Shown: positions 43,877-53,155, counted from the stretch's first letter. The stretch is DNA of 64,000 bases from Ruminococcus flavefaciens (GCA_002309635.1 DBXO01000041.1:3637-67636), one strand, 5' to 3'. The notes: a model not told the origin generated them from the letters alone. Translations and numbers: made by a program.

Positions 43877-43917
43877 AAATATACCTCCTGAAGCTCTTTT
43901 ACCGAATATGTATCAAT

Positions 43918-43961
43918 AGAAAAGCCATAGTATTCAGACATGATATCAAAAATACTATGGC
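43918..43961 (-). terminator. Terminator after rplA
   Basis: On the minus strand GCCATAGTATT and AATACTATGGC form an 11-bp stem with a 16-base loop, followed by TTTTC. The stem shares GCCATAGTA with the terminator at 61210. Confidence 0.72.
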
Positions 43962-43992
43962 ATAAATTCTATAAAGTTTGCCCGGTTATTGA

Positions 43993-44688
43993 TCAGACAC
44001 CGTACTTAGCTGTAGCAACGGGAACTCCGGGGCCCATTGTTGAAGTAACTGTGCAGCTCTTGAGGTAAGTACCCTTAGCAGCAGCAGGCTTAGCCTTAAC
44101 AACAGCCTCCATAAGTGTGTTGAAGTTCTCTTCGAGCTTGGCAGCACCGAATGAAGCCTTACCGATAGGACAGTGAATGATGTTTGTCTTGTCAAGACGA
44201 TACTCGATCTTACCAGCCTTAGCCTCTGTAACAGCCTTTGCAACATCGGGAGTTACAGTACCTGCCTTCGGGTTAGGCATAAGACCGCGAGGTCCGAGAA
44301 CCTTACCGAGACGTCCAACGAGTCCCATCATATCAGGTGAAGCGATAACAACGTCGAAGTCCATCCAGTTTTCCTTCATGATCTTGTCAACCAGATCCTG
44401 ACCGCCGACGAACTCAGCGCCAGCGCCCTGAGCTGCCTCATACTTGTCTTCCTTGCAGAATACGCATACACGAACAGTCTTACCTGTACCGTTAGGGAGA
44501 ACAACAGCGCCTCTTACCTGCTGGTCAGCGTGTCTTGAGTCAACGCCGAGACGGATATGAGCCTCGATAGTCTCATCGAACTTAGCCTTTGCATTCTTGC
44601 AAACGAGGTCAAGAGCCTCTGTGGAATCATACTGCTTTGCATAATCAACAGCCTTTGCGCTGTCGACATATTTTTTGCCGTGTTTCAT
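43993..44688 (-). CDS. rplA: Ribosomal protein L1
   Basis: L1 forms the mobile stalk of the 50S subunit next to the E site. The 231-residue protein has normal length and family motifs ([37 protein letters not shown]). AGGAGG lies 8 bases before the ATG. Unlike most Firmicutes, rplJ and rplL do not follow; a terminator does. The 128-bp space to rplK contains an RNA element that copies the rRNA binding site of L1, so the gene is probably autoregulated. Confidence 0.97.
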   Translation of the reverse strand: MKHGKKYVDSAKAVDYAKQYDSTEALDLVCKNAKAKFDETIEAHIRLGVDSRHADQQVRGAVVLPNGTGKTVRVCVFCKEDKYEAAQGAGAEFVGGQDLVDKIMKENWMDFDVVIASPDMMGLVGRLGKVLGPRGLMPNPKAGTVTPDVAKAVTEAKAGKIEYRLDKTNIIHCPIGKASFGAAKLEENFNTLMEAVVKAKPAAAKGTYLKSCTVTSTMGPGVPVATAKYGV

Positions 44689-44706
44689 TATATTTCCTCC
44701 TATTTA

Positions 44707-44770
44707 AGTGGTAATACCGGGAAGCTTATAGCATGCCCGATTAGCGGAATTTTCCTCCCACCAATAGAAC
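44707..44770 (-). promoter_or_regulatory. L1-stalk mimic: probable L1 autoregulatory site
   Basis: On the minus strand the rplK-rplA spacer contains ATTGGTGGGAGG (44768-44757) and, about 34 bases later, GTATTACCACTT (44716-44705). In 23S rRNA the L1-binding helix reads AGGTGGGAGG ... ATACCACC, with the GGTG and CACC strands paired and the GGGAGG loop contacted by L1. The copy here keeps the closing GTGG/CCAC stem, the G-rich internal strand and the opposing ATTACC side, placed just before the rplA ribosome site. L1 binding here would block rplA translation. Similarity was judged by eye. Confidence 0.6.
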
Positions 44771-44816
44771 TCTGAACGGGACAACCTGTATCCCACTTCA
44801 TCATTCAAAAAATTGA

Positions 44817-45242
44817 TTAGTCAACAACTACAACGCCCATTGAACGAGCAGTACCAGCAATCATGCTCATAGCTGCCTCAAGTGAACCTGCGTTGAGGTC
44901 AGGCATCTTGGTCTCAGCGATCTTCTGTACCTGTTCCTTAGTGATGTTTGCGACCTTAGTCTTATTGGGAACTCCCGAACCGCTGTTGATGTTGCAGGCC
45001 TTCTTGATAAGAACTGCTGCGGGCGGAGTCTTTGTGATGAACGAGAATGAACGGTCTGCATAAACAGTGATAACAACAGGGATAATCATACCGATGTCGT
45101 TCTTGGTTCTCTCGTTGAATTCCTTTGTGAATGCCATGATATTAACGCCGTGCTGACCGAGTGCCGGACCAACAGGCGGTGCAGGAGTAGCCTTTCCTGC
45201 TGCGATCTGAAGCTTAATGTAGCCAACTACTTTCTGTGCCAT
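44817..45242 (-). CDS. rplK: Ribosomal protein L11
   Basis: L11 binds the GTPase-associated centre of 23S rRNA. The 141-residue protein begins [20 protein letters not shown] and has [16 protein letters not shown] and the C-terminal rRNA-binding GTARSMGV. The start is ATG 45242 behind GGAGGTGCG; an upstream in-frame ATG would add 13 foreign residues. Confidence 0.97.
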   Translation of the reverse strand: MAQKVVGYIKLQIAAGKATPAPPVGPALGQHGVNIMAFTKEFNERTKNDIGMIIPVVITVYADRSFSFITKTPPAAVLIKKACNINSGSGVPNKTKVANITKEQVQKIAETKMPDLNAGSLEAAMSMIAGTARSMGVVVVD

Positions 45243-45335
45243 GTATTCGCACCTCCATAAATGTGGTAAATGGCGAGGCAAGAATTATTTTACCTCTCCC
45301 ACTGAATCCATACTGCGGATTCTTCTTGACCTGAA

Positions 45336-45863
45336 TTAATCCTCCACTCTGATTACCTGATTGATAGGCAATGTTGTGGGGGTTTCACGACCGAACATTG
45401 AGACAAGAAGGTCTACGGTGCGGTCGTCGAGATTGATGTTCTGAACAACGCCGATAAATCCGTCCATAGCGGTACCAGAGATACGGACGTTATCGCCCAC
45501 CTTGAAGTTGACGGTAACAGTATCTGTGTCAACGCCGAAGAGCTTCTGAACTTCCTCATCAGAAAGAGGAGTAGGCTCTGAAGCAGGACCCACGAAGCCT
45601 GTGCAGCCTCTGGTATTTCTTACGACATACCACGAATCGTCGTTCATTATCATCTTTACGAGAACGTAACCCGGATAGGTTTTGCGCTCTACTTCCTTAG
45701 TTTTGCCGTCTGTGATCTCAGTAGCTTTTTCTGTAGGAACTCTGACCTCTTGGATAAGTTCATGAAGCTTGCGGTTTTCTACGACCTTTTCAATATTCTG
45801 GGCTACCTTATTTTCATAGCCTGAATATGTGTGGATAACATACCACTTAGCTGCTTCTGACAT
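45336..45863 (-). CDS. nusG: Transcription termination/antitermination protein NusG
   Basis: NusG links RNA polymerase to the ribosome and Rho. The 175-residue protein has the NGN domain (WYVIHTYSGYENKVAQNIEK, YVLVKMIMNDDSWYVVRNT) and a C-terminal KOW domain (KVGDNVRISGTAMDGFIGVV). It lies 26 bp after secE and 93 bp before rplK, the conserved secE-nusG-rplK order. Confidence 0.97.
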   Translation of the reverse strand: MSEAAKWYVIHTYSGYENKVAQNIEKVVENRKLHELIQEVRVPTEKATEITDGKTKEVERKTYPGYVLVKMIMNDDSWYVVRNTRGCTGFVGPASEPTPLSDEEVQKLFGVDTDTVTVNFKVGDNVRISGTAMDGFIGVVQNINLDDRTVDLLVSMFGRETPTTLPINQVIRVED

Positions 45864-45889
45864 ATTGCTCCTCCTGATCTCCTATAGAA

Positions 45890-46123
45890 TTAGCCTGCGC
45901 TGTAGATCGAACGCAGTGCTGCGTAAAAGCCCTGATCTATCAAACCAACAAGAATAGCGGCAGCAACGATAACACTCAGAACAACTGAGGTATTAGTCAA
46001 AACTGTCTTCTTGGTTGGCCAGACCACCTTTTTGAATTCGATTTTGAGGTCCTTGAACCATTTGCGGATCTTTCCGCCTTCTTTTTTCTCGGACTTCTTT
46101 TCGGAACTTGTATCCTTAGCCAT
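45890..46123 (-). CDS. secE: Preprotein translocase subunit SecE
   Basis: SecE clamps the SecY channel. The 77-residue protein has a Lys-rich cytoplasmic start, the amphipathic helix IRKWFKDLKIEFKKVVWPTK with the family WP motif, and one membrane segment (NTSVVLSVIVAAAILVGLI). GGAAGGAG precedes the ATG. It follows rpmG by 18 bp. Confidence 0.95.
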   Translation of the reverse strand: MAKDTSSEKKSEKKEGGKIRKWFKDLKIEFKKVVWPTKKTVLTNTSVVLSVIVAAAILVGLIDQGFYAALRSIYSAG

Positions 46124-46141
46124 AAAAAATACTCCTTCCGA

Positions 46142-46291
46142 TCACTTAGTTTCCTTATGAAGAGTATGCTTTCTGCAGAACTTGCAATGCTTCATCATTT
46201 CGATTCTGTCAGGGTCATTCTTCTTGTTTTTCTTGGAAACATAGTTGCGCTGCTTGCACTCTGTACAAGCTAAAGTAACCTTTACTCTCAT
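46142..46291 (-). CDS. rpmG: Ribosomal protein L33, zinc-binding form
   Basis: The 49-residue protein ([17 protein letters not shown]...) keeps two Cys pairs (CTEC and CKFC), so it is the zinc-containing type. The start is ATG 46291 behind AGGAGG; the longer open frame upstream runs through the leader and promoter and is not coding. It heads the rpmG-secE-nusG-rplK-rplA transcript. Confidence 0.96.
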   Translation of the reverse strand: MRVKVTLACTECKQRNYVSKKNKKNDPDRIEMMKHCKFCRKHTLHKETK

Positions 46292-46391
46292 ATCGGCACC
46301 TCCTGAATTATTACTTCCTTCGTTACCGAAGGTAGGTTGTTTGCCTCCCTCGCACGGGGACAAAAAAATAAACCCCCAACGAGGTACTGAT

Positions 46392-46420
46392 ATTATAACA
46401 CATATTATTATAAAAGTCAA
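46392..46420 (-). promoter_or_regulatory. Promoter of the rpmG-secE-nusG-rplKA operon
   Basis: On the minus strand TTGACT (46420-46415), 17 bp, TATAAT (46397-46392). Transcription would start near 46385, giving a leader of about 94 bases that contains a small hairpin CCTTCG-GTAA-CGAAGG just before the rpmG ribosome site. The 366-bp divergent space to tepA also holds the plus-strand promoter at 46575; the rest shows nothing clear. Confidence 0.8.
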
Positions 46421-46574
46421 GCCCTTTTTTCAAGTTTTTAGCAGGAAATATATTCAGAGCTGAGAACCCGGAACCAAGAGCTAATATTTTACATGGAAGC
46501 GAGGGTGACTTACTGTTGTGCGCCGTTTTCTACTCTCTTAGTTACTGTATCTCTGTTCTTGGTTCTTAATTCGC

Positions 46575-46603
46575 TTGACTTTAAGAAGCCAAAGGTATAT
46601 AAT
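46575..46603 (+). promoter_or_regulatory. Promoter of tepA-ftsK
   Basis: TTGACT (46575-46580), 17 bp, TATAAT (46598-46603), followed by a leader of about 48 bases. Confidence 0.8.
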
Positions 46604-46657
46604 AAATAATGTATATGCTTGCGGAAGCTGCACAGAATAGCTTCGGAGGTGTATACA

Positions 46658-47365
46658 TTGTCAGACGAACACAAAGGCGGTGCAGCCGCCGAAGAACTGC
46701 TTGACGAAGCCGAGCTTATCCGTGAAAGCGGACGAGCCGTAACAAGAAACTCCAGGCACCTGATACACTGCCTCTCAGTGATAGGGCAGATAGAGGGGCA
46801 TTACGTACTCGCCGAGCAGAACAAGACCACAAAATACGAGCATATTATCCCTGCTCTTGTGGCTATCGAGCAGGACAGGAGCGTTGAGGGACTGCTCATC
46901 ATACTGAACACCGTCGGCGGCGACGTGGAGGCGGGACTTGCTCTTGCGGAGCTTATCGCAGGCATGAAGACTCCAACAGTATCGCTGGTAGTCGGCGGCG
47001 GACATTCCATAGGCGTTCCCCTCGCAGTAAGCGCGAAGCGCTCGTTTATAGTACCCACAGCTTCCATGACGATACACCCCGTCCGCATGAACGGAACAGT
47101 CCTCGGAGTACCGCAGACTCTCTCCTATTTTGACAAAATGCAGGACAGGATAGTGAGATTCGTCACCCAAAACAGCCGTATCACCGAAAAGGACTTCCGC
47201 ACTCTCCTTATGAATACGGAGGAGCTGGTCCTCGATGTGGGCAGCGTAGTTGAGGGTGAAAAAGCAGTGGAGCTCGGACTTATTGACAGTATCGGCAGTC
47301 TCGGCGAAGCTATGGACTGTCTGTACAATATGATCGAAAATACAGAAAAAAGATATGCGGACTGA
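46658..47365 (+). CDS. tepA: ClpP-like protease TepA
   Basis: The 236-residue protein is a ClpP/crotonase-fold serine protease of the TepA/YmfB type. It has [20 protein letters not shown], the catalytic Ser in [13 protein letters not shown] and the catalytic His in [10 protein letters not shown]. In Bacillus TepA is linked to protein export and spore germination, and it also lies next to spoIIIE/ftsK there. The start is TTG 46658, with CGGAGGTG 7 bases before it; the open frame upstream has no ribosome site. Confidence 0.88.
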   Translation: MSDEHKGGAAAEELLDEAELIRESGRAVTRNSRHLIHCLSVIGQIEGHYVLAEQNKTTKYEHIIPALVAIEQDRSVEGLLIILNTVGGDVEAGLALAELIAGMKTPTVSLVVGGGHSIGVPLAVSAKRSFIVPTASMTIHPVRMNGTVLGVPQTLSYFDKMQDRIVRFVTQNSRITEKDFRTLLMNTEELVLDVGSVVEGEKAVELGLIDSIGSLGEAMDCLYNMIENTEKRYAD

Positions 47366-47456
47366 CCCGCAGCTGTGCCGAAACGCGCTTTTTTGCGTCA
47401 GAAACATGCTATTATTCCGGTACAGCTACATAGTGAAGAACAAAACGGAGGCATAT

Positions 47457-50030
47457 ATGGCAGAAACTAAGAAAAAAACCGCGGCTTCAAAGGCAAAGAA
47501 GCCAGAGGCTCCAAAAAGGGAGCCGATAAAGAGCACCCCCAAGGCTGCTCCCCAGAACGAAAGCAACCAGCTATGGTCCATACTTCTCTTTGCAATGGGC
47601 ATACTTACCGCCCTAATGGTACTTGTCAAGGGAACAAAGGGATGGCTCGCACTGCATAATCTTCTGCTGGGCTTTTTTGGCATAGCCGCATTTCTTATAC
47701 CAGTAATACTGATATATACAGCTGTAAAGCTGGGAAGCGAACATTCCCAGAAGGACATCAGCGGCAGGACTGTATGGTGTATCGCCATGATATTCCTTGC
47801 AAGCGCCGCATTTCAGATATTTGTTGAAGGACGTATCCCCGGAAGCACCATGAGCGGACACTTCAAGCTCCTTTACGAGGACGGCGCAAAGCTGAAAAGC
47901 GGCGGCGTGGCAAGCATGGTCATAGCAGGCCCCCTGCTGAAATACTTCGGCAAGCTTGGGGCAAGGCTCATATCACTTGTTCTCTTCTTCGTATTCGGAA
48001 TGCTCCTTTCAGGACGGGGACTAATAGAGTTCCTGAAAATGCTTGCAGCCCCATTCGTATTCATAGGAAGATGCTTCAACGGCCTGCAGAACATGCTCGT
48101 GGGCGGAGAATTCGTGGACGCCTTTGAGGACGATGTTGACGACGACAGAGCCAAAAAGGACTTTGACGCCGACCTTGAAGCCATAAATATGGCAAACACC
48201 CGCAAGGCAAGGCAGAAACCGTCGGAGAGAGCCGCTCAGAACAGAAAGGCCGTGGAATCACTGCCTGATGACTATTTCATCGATATCCCCCTCCCCACCG
48301 ACCACCTTATAGTACACGACAGCTGCGATGCCGGGGAAAGCGATAACACTGCAGACAAAGACACAGATATAACGCCCGTCAGCGCACCCGAGCGCAAAAA
48401 AGCTCCCATTATCGTTGAAAACGATACAGAAGAGGAAGACATCACAGACGAGGGGCTCGAGCAGCTAATAAGCAAGGCTGCCGACGGAAAGCCCGGTACT
48501 GCCGAGGAGGAAGACTTCTCAGAGGAGGAAGAGCCAGCCGAGGAAAAGCCTGTATACATACTCCCGCCCATTGACATACTCACCCGCCCGGAGGTACGCA
48601 CGAACCGTGCCGAAGCGGTCGAGGAAATGCGCGAAAAGGCAGACGTTATCAAGAACACACTTTCAAGCTTCGGCGTTGAGGTAAGGATAAAGGACATATT
48701 CAGAGGTCCCTCCATAACACGTTACGAAATACAGCCGGGTCCCGGCATCAAGGTCTCAAAGATAAAGGGACTTGAGGACGATATAGCTCTCAGCCTTGCT
48801 GCGCAGGGCGTCCGCATAGAAGCGCCCGTACCCGGAAAAGCGGCTGTAGGCATCGAGATACCAAATCAGACCAAAGATACCGTAACTCTCCGCGAGATGA
48901 TAGCCTCTCCCGAATTCAGGGAGTCCAAAAGCAAGCTGACATTTGCAGTGGGCAAGGACATCACAGGCAACATAATCCTCGGAGATATCGCAAAAATGCC
49001 TCATGTCATAATTGCAGGCACCACGGGCTCGGGCAAGTCGGTCTGCACCCGTTCTATTATAATGAGTATACTATACAATGCCACCCCAGACGAGGTGAAG
49101 CTCATACTTATAGACCCTAAGATAGTCGAATTCAAGATATTCGAGAATATCCCCCACCTTCTCATACCGATAGTCACCGACTGCAAACGCGCCGCAGGCG
49201 CTCTTTGCTGGGCGGTCAACGAGATGATGAGGCGTTACAATATATTCGCAGAGGCCGGTGCAAACGACCTCCGCTCCTACAACGAGCTTGCAGAAGTTGA
49301 CGGTGACCTCTCCCCCATGCCCCAGATAGTGGTCTTCATCGACGAGCTTGCCGATATGATGCTTGTTGCAGGCAAGGACGTTGAGGACTACATATGCCGT
49401 CTCGCACAGATGGGACGTGCTGCAGGAATGCACCTTGTAGTTGCAACACAGCGTCCTACGACCGATGTTATCACCGGTCTTATCAAGGCAAATATCCCAA
49501 GCCGTATAGCTCTTTCCGTAAAGTCTCAGGTGGACTCGCGAACCATTATCGATATGGCGGGAGCCGACAAGCTCCTCGGAAACGGCGATATGCTGTATAT
49601 GCCCATAGGCGCGGGAAAGCCCGTCCGTGTACAGGGCTGCTTCTCCTCAAACGAGGATATAGCCGAGACTGTACGCTATATAAAGGCTCAGGGCGAGGTA
49701 AGATACGACCCGAATATCGCAAACGATGTGGAAATGTATTCAGCTCAGTCGCAGAACGGCTCTGCGGGAGCTGACAGCGGCGCTCCCGCAGGCGGCGGAA
49801 GTGACGAGGATATAGTGGAAGCGGCTATAAAGGTAGCCGTTGACGCAGGACAGCTCTCCACGTCTATGCTCCAGCGAAAGCTCAAGCTTGGCTATGCAAG
49901 AGCCGCAAGGATAATGGACGAGCTTGAAGAACGCGGAGTAATCGGCGCCAGCGAAGGCGCCAAGCCGCGAAAGGTGCTGATGTCGAAAATGCAGTACGAC
50001 GAGTGGCGTCTCCGCCGAATGGACGAATAA
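47457..50030 (+). CDS. ftsK: DNA translocase FtsK/SpoIIIE
   Basis: The 857-residue protein pumps DNA through the septum. It has an Ala/Lys-rich cytoplasmic start and about four membrane segments (residues about 35-200). A long acidic linker follows (about 230-380, with runs of Glu and Asp). The RecA-like motor has Walker A IAGTTGSGKSV and Walker B VFIDELADMM. The C-terminal winged-helix gamma domain (SMLQRKLKLGYARAARIMDE) recognises KOPS/SRS DNA sites. The ATG at 47457 follows ACGGAGG. With an intact spoIIA operon in the window, this could serve forespore DNA transport (SpoIIIE) or division (FtsK); sequence alone does not decide. Confidence 0.95.
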   Translation: MAETKKKTAASKAKKPEAPKREPIKSTPKAAPQNESNQLWSILLFAMGILTALMVLVKGTKGWLALHNLLLGFFGIAAFLIPVILIYTAVKLGSEHSQKDISGRTVWCIAMIFLASAAFQIFVEGRIPGSTMSGHFKLLYEDGAKLKSGGVASMVIAGPLLKYFGKLGARLISLVLFFVFGMLLSGRGLIEFLKMLAAPFVFIGRCFNGLQNMLVGGEFVDAFEDDVDDDRAKKDFDADLEAINMANTRKARQKPSERAAQNRKAVESLPDDYFIDIPLPTDHLIVHDSCDAGESDNTADKDTDITPVSAPERKKAPIIVENDTEEEDITDEGLEQLISKAADGKPGTAEEEDFSEEEEPAEEKPVYILPPIDILTRPEVRTNRAEAVEEMREKADVIKNTLSSFGVEVRIKDIFRGPSITRYEIQPGPGIKVSKIKGLEDDIALSLAAQGVRIEAPVPGKAAVGIEIPNQTKDTVTLREMIASPEFRESKSKLTFAVGKDITGNIILGDIAKMPHVIIAGTTGSGKSVCTRSIIMSILYNATPDEVKLILIDPKIVEFKIFENIPHLLIPIVTDCKRAAGALCWAVNEMMRRYNIFAEAGANDLRSYNELAEVDGDLSPMPQIVVFIDELADMMLVAGKDVEDYICRLAQMGRAAGMHLVVATQRPTTDVITGLIKANIPSRIALSVKSQVDSRTIIDMAGADKLLGNGDMLYMPIGAGKPVRVQGCFSSNEDIAETVRYIKAQGEVRYDPNIANDVEMYSAQSQNGSAGADSGAPAGGGSDEDIVEAAIKVAVDAGQLSTSMLQRKLKLGYARAARIMDELEERGVIGASEGAKPRKVLMSKMQYDEWRLRRMDE

Positions 50031-50097
50031 ATCAGATTTCTGATCTCAGCAATCATTGATCAGTGTACAGCTAAGGGCTAAAAAAAGAGGTGATACC

Positions 50098-52077
50098 ATG
50101 TACGATGGCTTTCTTCCGACCACAAAAAAGGAAATGGACGAGCTTGGCATAGAGCAGTTCGATTTCATATACATAACAGGGGACGCCTACGTTGATCACC
50201 CAAGCTTCGGAGCGGCTATCGTTACCCGTCTTATTGAGAGCATGGGCTTTACCGTAGGTATCATCTCCCAGCCCGACTGGCATACCGACCGTGACTTCCG
50301 GCGCTTCGGCGCACCTAAGTACGCTTTTTTCGTCACTGCAGGCAATATAGACTCAATGGTGGCTCACTACACTGCCGCAAAGCGCAAGCGCTCCGACGAC
50401 GCTTATACCGCAGGAGGTGTGGCAGGAAAACGCCCCGACCGTGCAGTGATCGTCTACTGTCAGAAGCTCCGCGAATACTTTGGTGACATTCCGATAGCTA
50501 TAGGCGGACTGGAGGCTTCTCTGCGGCGTTTCGCCCACTATGACTACTGGGACGACGCTGTGCGCCCCTCAGTGCTTCTTGACAGCGGTGCTGATATCCT
50601 CATGTACGGAATGGGAGAGCATCAGGTGCAGGAGCTCTGCACACGTCTCGCAGACGGCGAAAATATCCGGGATATCCACGATATCCGCGGCACCTGCTAC
50701 CTTACGGAGCCTGTGAACACTCCCCTCGGAGCCGCACAGTGCCCCTCTTTTGAACAGGTCCGCGACAACAAGGTGGAATACGCAAAAGCGGTTAAGATAC
50801 AGTACGACTGGCAGGACGAGGTCTACGGAAAGACCATAATACAGCGTCACGGCAGGCATATGCTGGTACAGCTGCCCCCTGCCTACAGTCTTACCACAGA
50901 GGAGCTGGATCACATCTACTCCCTTCCATACACAAGGGCGATACATCCGTCCTATGAGGCTCTCGGCGGAGTTCCGGGCATCGAGGAGGTAAGGTTCTCC
51001 ATAACACATAACCGCGGCTGCTTCGGCTACTGTAATTTCTGCTCCATAGCCCTTCATCAGGGCAGACGGATAACCGTGCGCAGCGTGGAGTCCGTACTCG
51101 CGGAGGCAGAGCGTATCACGAAAATGCCTGATTTCAAGGGCTATATACACGACGTAGGCGGTCCTACTGCCGACTTCCGCCGCCCCTCCTGCGACAAGCA
51201 GCTCTCCAAAGGGCTGTGCATGGGCAAGAAATGTCTCGCTCCCACCCCCTGTCCCGCCCTTAAGGTAGACCACACCGAGTACCTTTCAATGCTCAGGAAA
51301 ATACGCAAAGTAAAGGGCGTGAAAAGGGTATTTATCCGCTCGGGAATACGCTACGACTACCTTATCGAGGACAAGGACGACGAGTTCATGAAGGAGCTCA
51401 TAATGCACCACGTAAGCGGTCAGCTTAAGGTCGCTCCCGAGCACTGCTCCGCGGTAGTGCTCGATAAAATGGGCAAGCCCCATATAGAAGCCTACAAGCG
51501 CTTTCAGAAGCGCTTTTACGAAATAACCAAGAGCATGGGCAAGGAGCAGTACCTTGTCCCCTACCTAATGTCCTCCCACCCCGGCAGTACCCTAAACGAG
51601 GCGATAGACCTTGCTTTGTTCCTGAAAGAGAACAGGATACGCCCCGAGCAGGTTCAGGACTTTTATCCCACCCCGGGTACTATATCCACGGCGATGTTCT
51701 ATACAGAGCTCGACCCGTATACCCTTGAAAAGGTATATGTTCCGAAAACTCCAAGGGAAAAGGCTATGCAGCGTGCGCTGCTCCAGTACTTCCGGCCGCA
51801 GAACAGAGAAATAGTCCTCGAAGCCCTCAAAGCCGCAGGACGGCGGGACCTTATCGGTTCGTCACCCAGGTGCCTTATCGAAGGCGACTCACACGGACAG
51901 GGCAATACTTCCCGAAAGGGCGGTGACAAGTCACGGCAAGATACTTCAAAGACACAGAAAGCTTCGTTCAGGCAGCAGGAGAGAAATACAAGCTCACCAC
52001 GTACCAGAAACAGCTCCTTCGCGAGCTCGCAGAAAACCGTGAAAAAGAACGGAAAGAACGTAAAAAGAAAGCACTGA
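50098..52077 (+). CDS. YgiQ-family radical SAM protein
   Basis: The 659-residue protein has the YgiQ layout: an N-terminal B12-binding-like domain (FDFIYITGDAYVDHPSFG), the radical SAM domain with the cluster Cys in RGCFGYCNFCSIALHQGR, and the family-specific DVGGPTADFRRPSCDKQ region. Its reaction is unknown. The start is ATG 50098 behind AGAGGTGATACC. The last 50 residues are low-complexity (Ser, Lys, Arg, Gln) and lie over a second well-formed reading frame that belongs to the next gene, so its natural end may be shorter or the genes truly overlap by about 145 bp. Confidence 0.9.
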   Translation: MYDGFLPTTKKEMDELGIEQFDFIYITGDAYVDHPSFGAAIVTRLIESMGFTVGIISQPDWHTDRDFRRFGAPKYAFFVTAGNIDSMVAHYTAAKRKRSDDAYTAGGVAGKRPDRAVIVYCQKLREYFGDIPIAIGGLEASLRRFAHYDYWDDAVRPSVLLDSGADILMYGMGEHQVQELCTRLADGENIRDIHDIRGTCYLTEPVNTPLGAAQCPSFEQVRDNKVEYAKAVKIQYDWQDEVYGKTIIQRHGRHMLVQLPPAYSLTTEELDHIYSLPYTRAIHPSYEALGGVPGIEEVRFSITHNRGCFGYCNFCSIALHQGRRITVRSVESVLAEAERITKMPDFKGYIHDVGGPTADFRRPSCDKQLSKGLCMGKKCLAPTPCPALKVDHTEYLSMLRKIRKVKGVKRVFIRSGIRYDYLIEDKDDEFMKELIMHHVSGQLKVAPEHCSAVVLDKMGKPHIEAYKRFQKRFYEITKSMGKEQYLVPYLMSSHPGSTLNEAIDLALFLKENRIRPEQVQDFYPTPGTISTAMFYTELDPYTLEKVYVPKTPREKAMQRALLQYFRPQNREIVLEALKAAGRRDLIGSSPRCLIEGDSHGQGNTSRKGGDKSRQDTSKTQKASFRQQERNTSSPRTRNSSFASSQKTVKKNGKNVKRKH

Positions 52078-52178
52078 GGGATCTCGGTCTGCTGCTGGTC
52101 ATAGCGATACTGCTCTTTGCAGGATGGTGGTACTTCCGCAGACCGCGGCATACATTTCCTGATGAAGACAAGCTGGTA

Positions 52179-52943
52179 ATGCACTTCATCGACGTGGGTC
52201 AGGGCGACTGCACATTTATCGCTGCAAACGGCGTGACTATGCTCGTTGACTGCGGCGAATACGCCGTATCCTCCGATGTAGTCAGCTACCTTCGCAGTCT
52301 CGGCGTGGGAAAACTTGACTACCTTATAGCAACTCACCCCCATTCCGACCACATGGGCGGCATGGCGCGTATCATAGATACCTTTGATATCGGCGAAGTG
52401 ATAATACCTCACGTTCCAGATGAGCAGCTCCCCACAGCGGTATTCTTCGACAAGTTCCTTGAGAGCTGCGAGGCAAAAAAGCTTGGTATACGTGAAGCCG
52501 GTGCGGGAGACGTACTTGAACTCGGCAAAGCAAGAGCAATGATAATAGCTCCCGACGGCAGTTTCCATGAGGACGTCAACAATTATTCGATCGGCATGCT
52601 TATCGACCACGGTGAAAACAGCTTTCTCCTCACGGGCGACGCAGAGGCTGAAGCGGAATACTCCATGCTTGCAGGCGACAGGCTCAAAAAAGTGACCCTG
52701 TACAAGGCGGGACATCACGGCAGCTCCTATTCATCGACCACGGGATTTCTCGATATGATACGTCCGCAGACAGCCGTCATATCCTGCGGAGCCGACAATG
52801 CCTACGGTCACCCCGCAGAAAGCACAATAGAAAGGCTAAGCAGCTATACCGACAAGATATACCGCACTGATATAAGCGGTAATATAGTTTTTGAATCCGA
52901 CGGCAGCAATCTGTCGGTAAAGACCGAAAGGAACGAAAAATGA
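52179..52943 (+). CDS. ComEC-like MBL-fold hydrolase
   Basis: The metallo-beta-lactamase domain (HFIDVGQGDCTFI, metal motif THPHSDHMGGM, then YKAGHHGSSYSSTTG) matches the C-terminal hydrolase of ComEC/Rec2 and its stand-alone relatives. ATG 52179 has no ribosome site and starts inside the first strand. In the same frame the sequence stays open back to 51927 and encodes a plausible N-terminus: a charged helix (TTYQKQLLRELAENREKERK), then a membrane segment (GLLLVIAILLFAGWWYF). No ATG, GTG or TTG occurs there; ACG 51933, six bases after GGCGGTGA, is the best candidate. The protein is thus probably a membrane-anchored extracellular hydrolase of about 336 residues. It overlaps DUF3006 by 4 bp. 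Confidence 0.82.
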   Translation: MHFIDVGQGDCTFIAANGVTMLVDCGEYAVSSDVVSYLRSLGVGKLDYLIATHPHSDHMGGMARIIDTFDIGEVIIPHVPDEQLPTAVFFDKFLESCEAKKLGIREAGAGDVLELGKARAMIIAPDGSFHEDVNNYSIGMLIDHGENSFLLTGDAEAEAEYSMLAGDRLKKVTLYKAGHHGSSYSSTTGFLDMIRPQTAVISCGADNAYGHPAESTIERLSSYTDKIYRTDISGNIVFESDGSNLSVKTERNEK

Positions 52944-53155
52944 CTGTTATAGACAGGTTTGAGGGCGACAAAGCCGTCCTTGAAACGGAAAAGGGCATGG
53001 TAACGATCCTCAGGAGCAGCCTCCCCGCGGGAGCCGCCGAGGGCGATGTGATCGTACTCAGAAACGGTTCATACCTCACAGACAAGAAAGCCACGGCAGA
53101 ACGGCGCAGACAGATCCGCTCAAAACTGCGAAGACTCATAAAGGAAGAAAGATAA
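52940..53155 (+). CDS. DUF3006 small protein
   Basis: The 71-residue protein matches DUF3006: TVIDRFEGDKAVLETEKGM at the start, a predicted small beta barrel, then a basic C-terminal helix (ATAERRRQIRSKLRRLIKEE). Family members commonly follow ComEC-like hydrolase genes, as here with an ATGA overlap, which suggests a shared role. Function unknown. Confidence 0.82.
   Translation: MTVIDRFEGDKAVLETEKGMVTILRSSLPAGAAEGDVIVLRNGSYLTDKKATAERRRQIRSKLRRLIKEER

Noticed and set aside
46142..46420. 92-codon version of the L33 gene
   Set aside because: The extra N-terminal codons run through the leader up to the promoter; AGGAGG and family length place the start at 46291.
50569..51273. Long minus-strand open frame inside the YgiQ gene
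   Set aside because: It mirrors the codon bias of the YgiQ frame and shows no motif or ribosome site.
51990..52077. Programmed -1 frameshift joining YgiQ to the MBL hydrolase
   Set aside because: No classical X-XXY-YYZ slippery heptamer was found in the A-rich overlap, and a YgiQ-MBL fusion has no precedent I know of.
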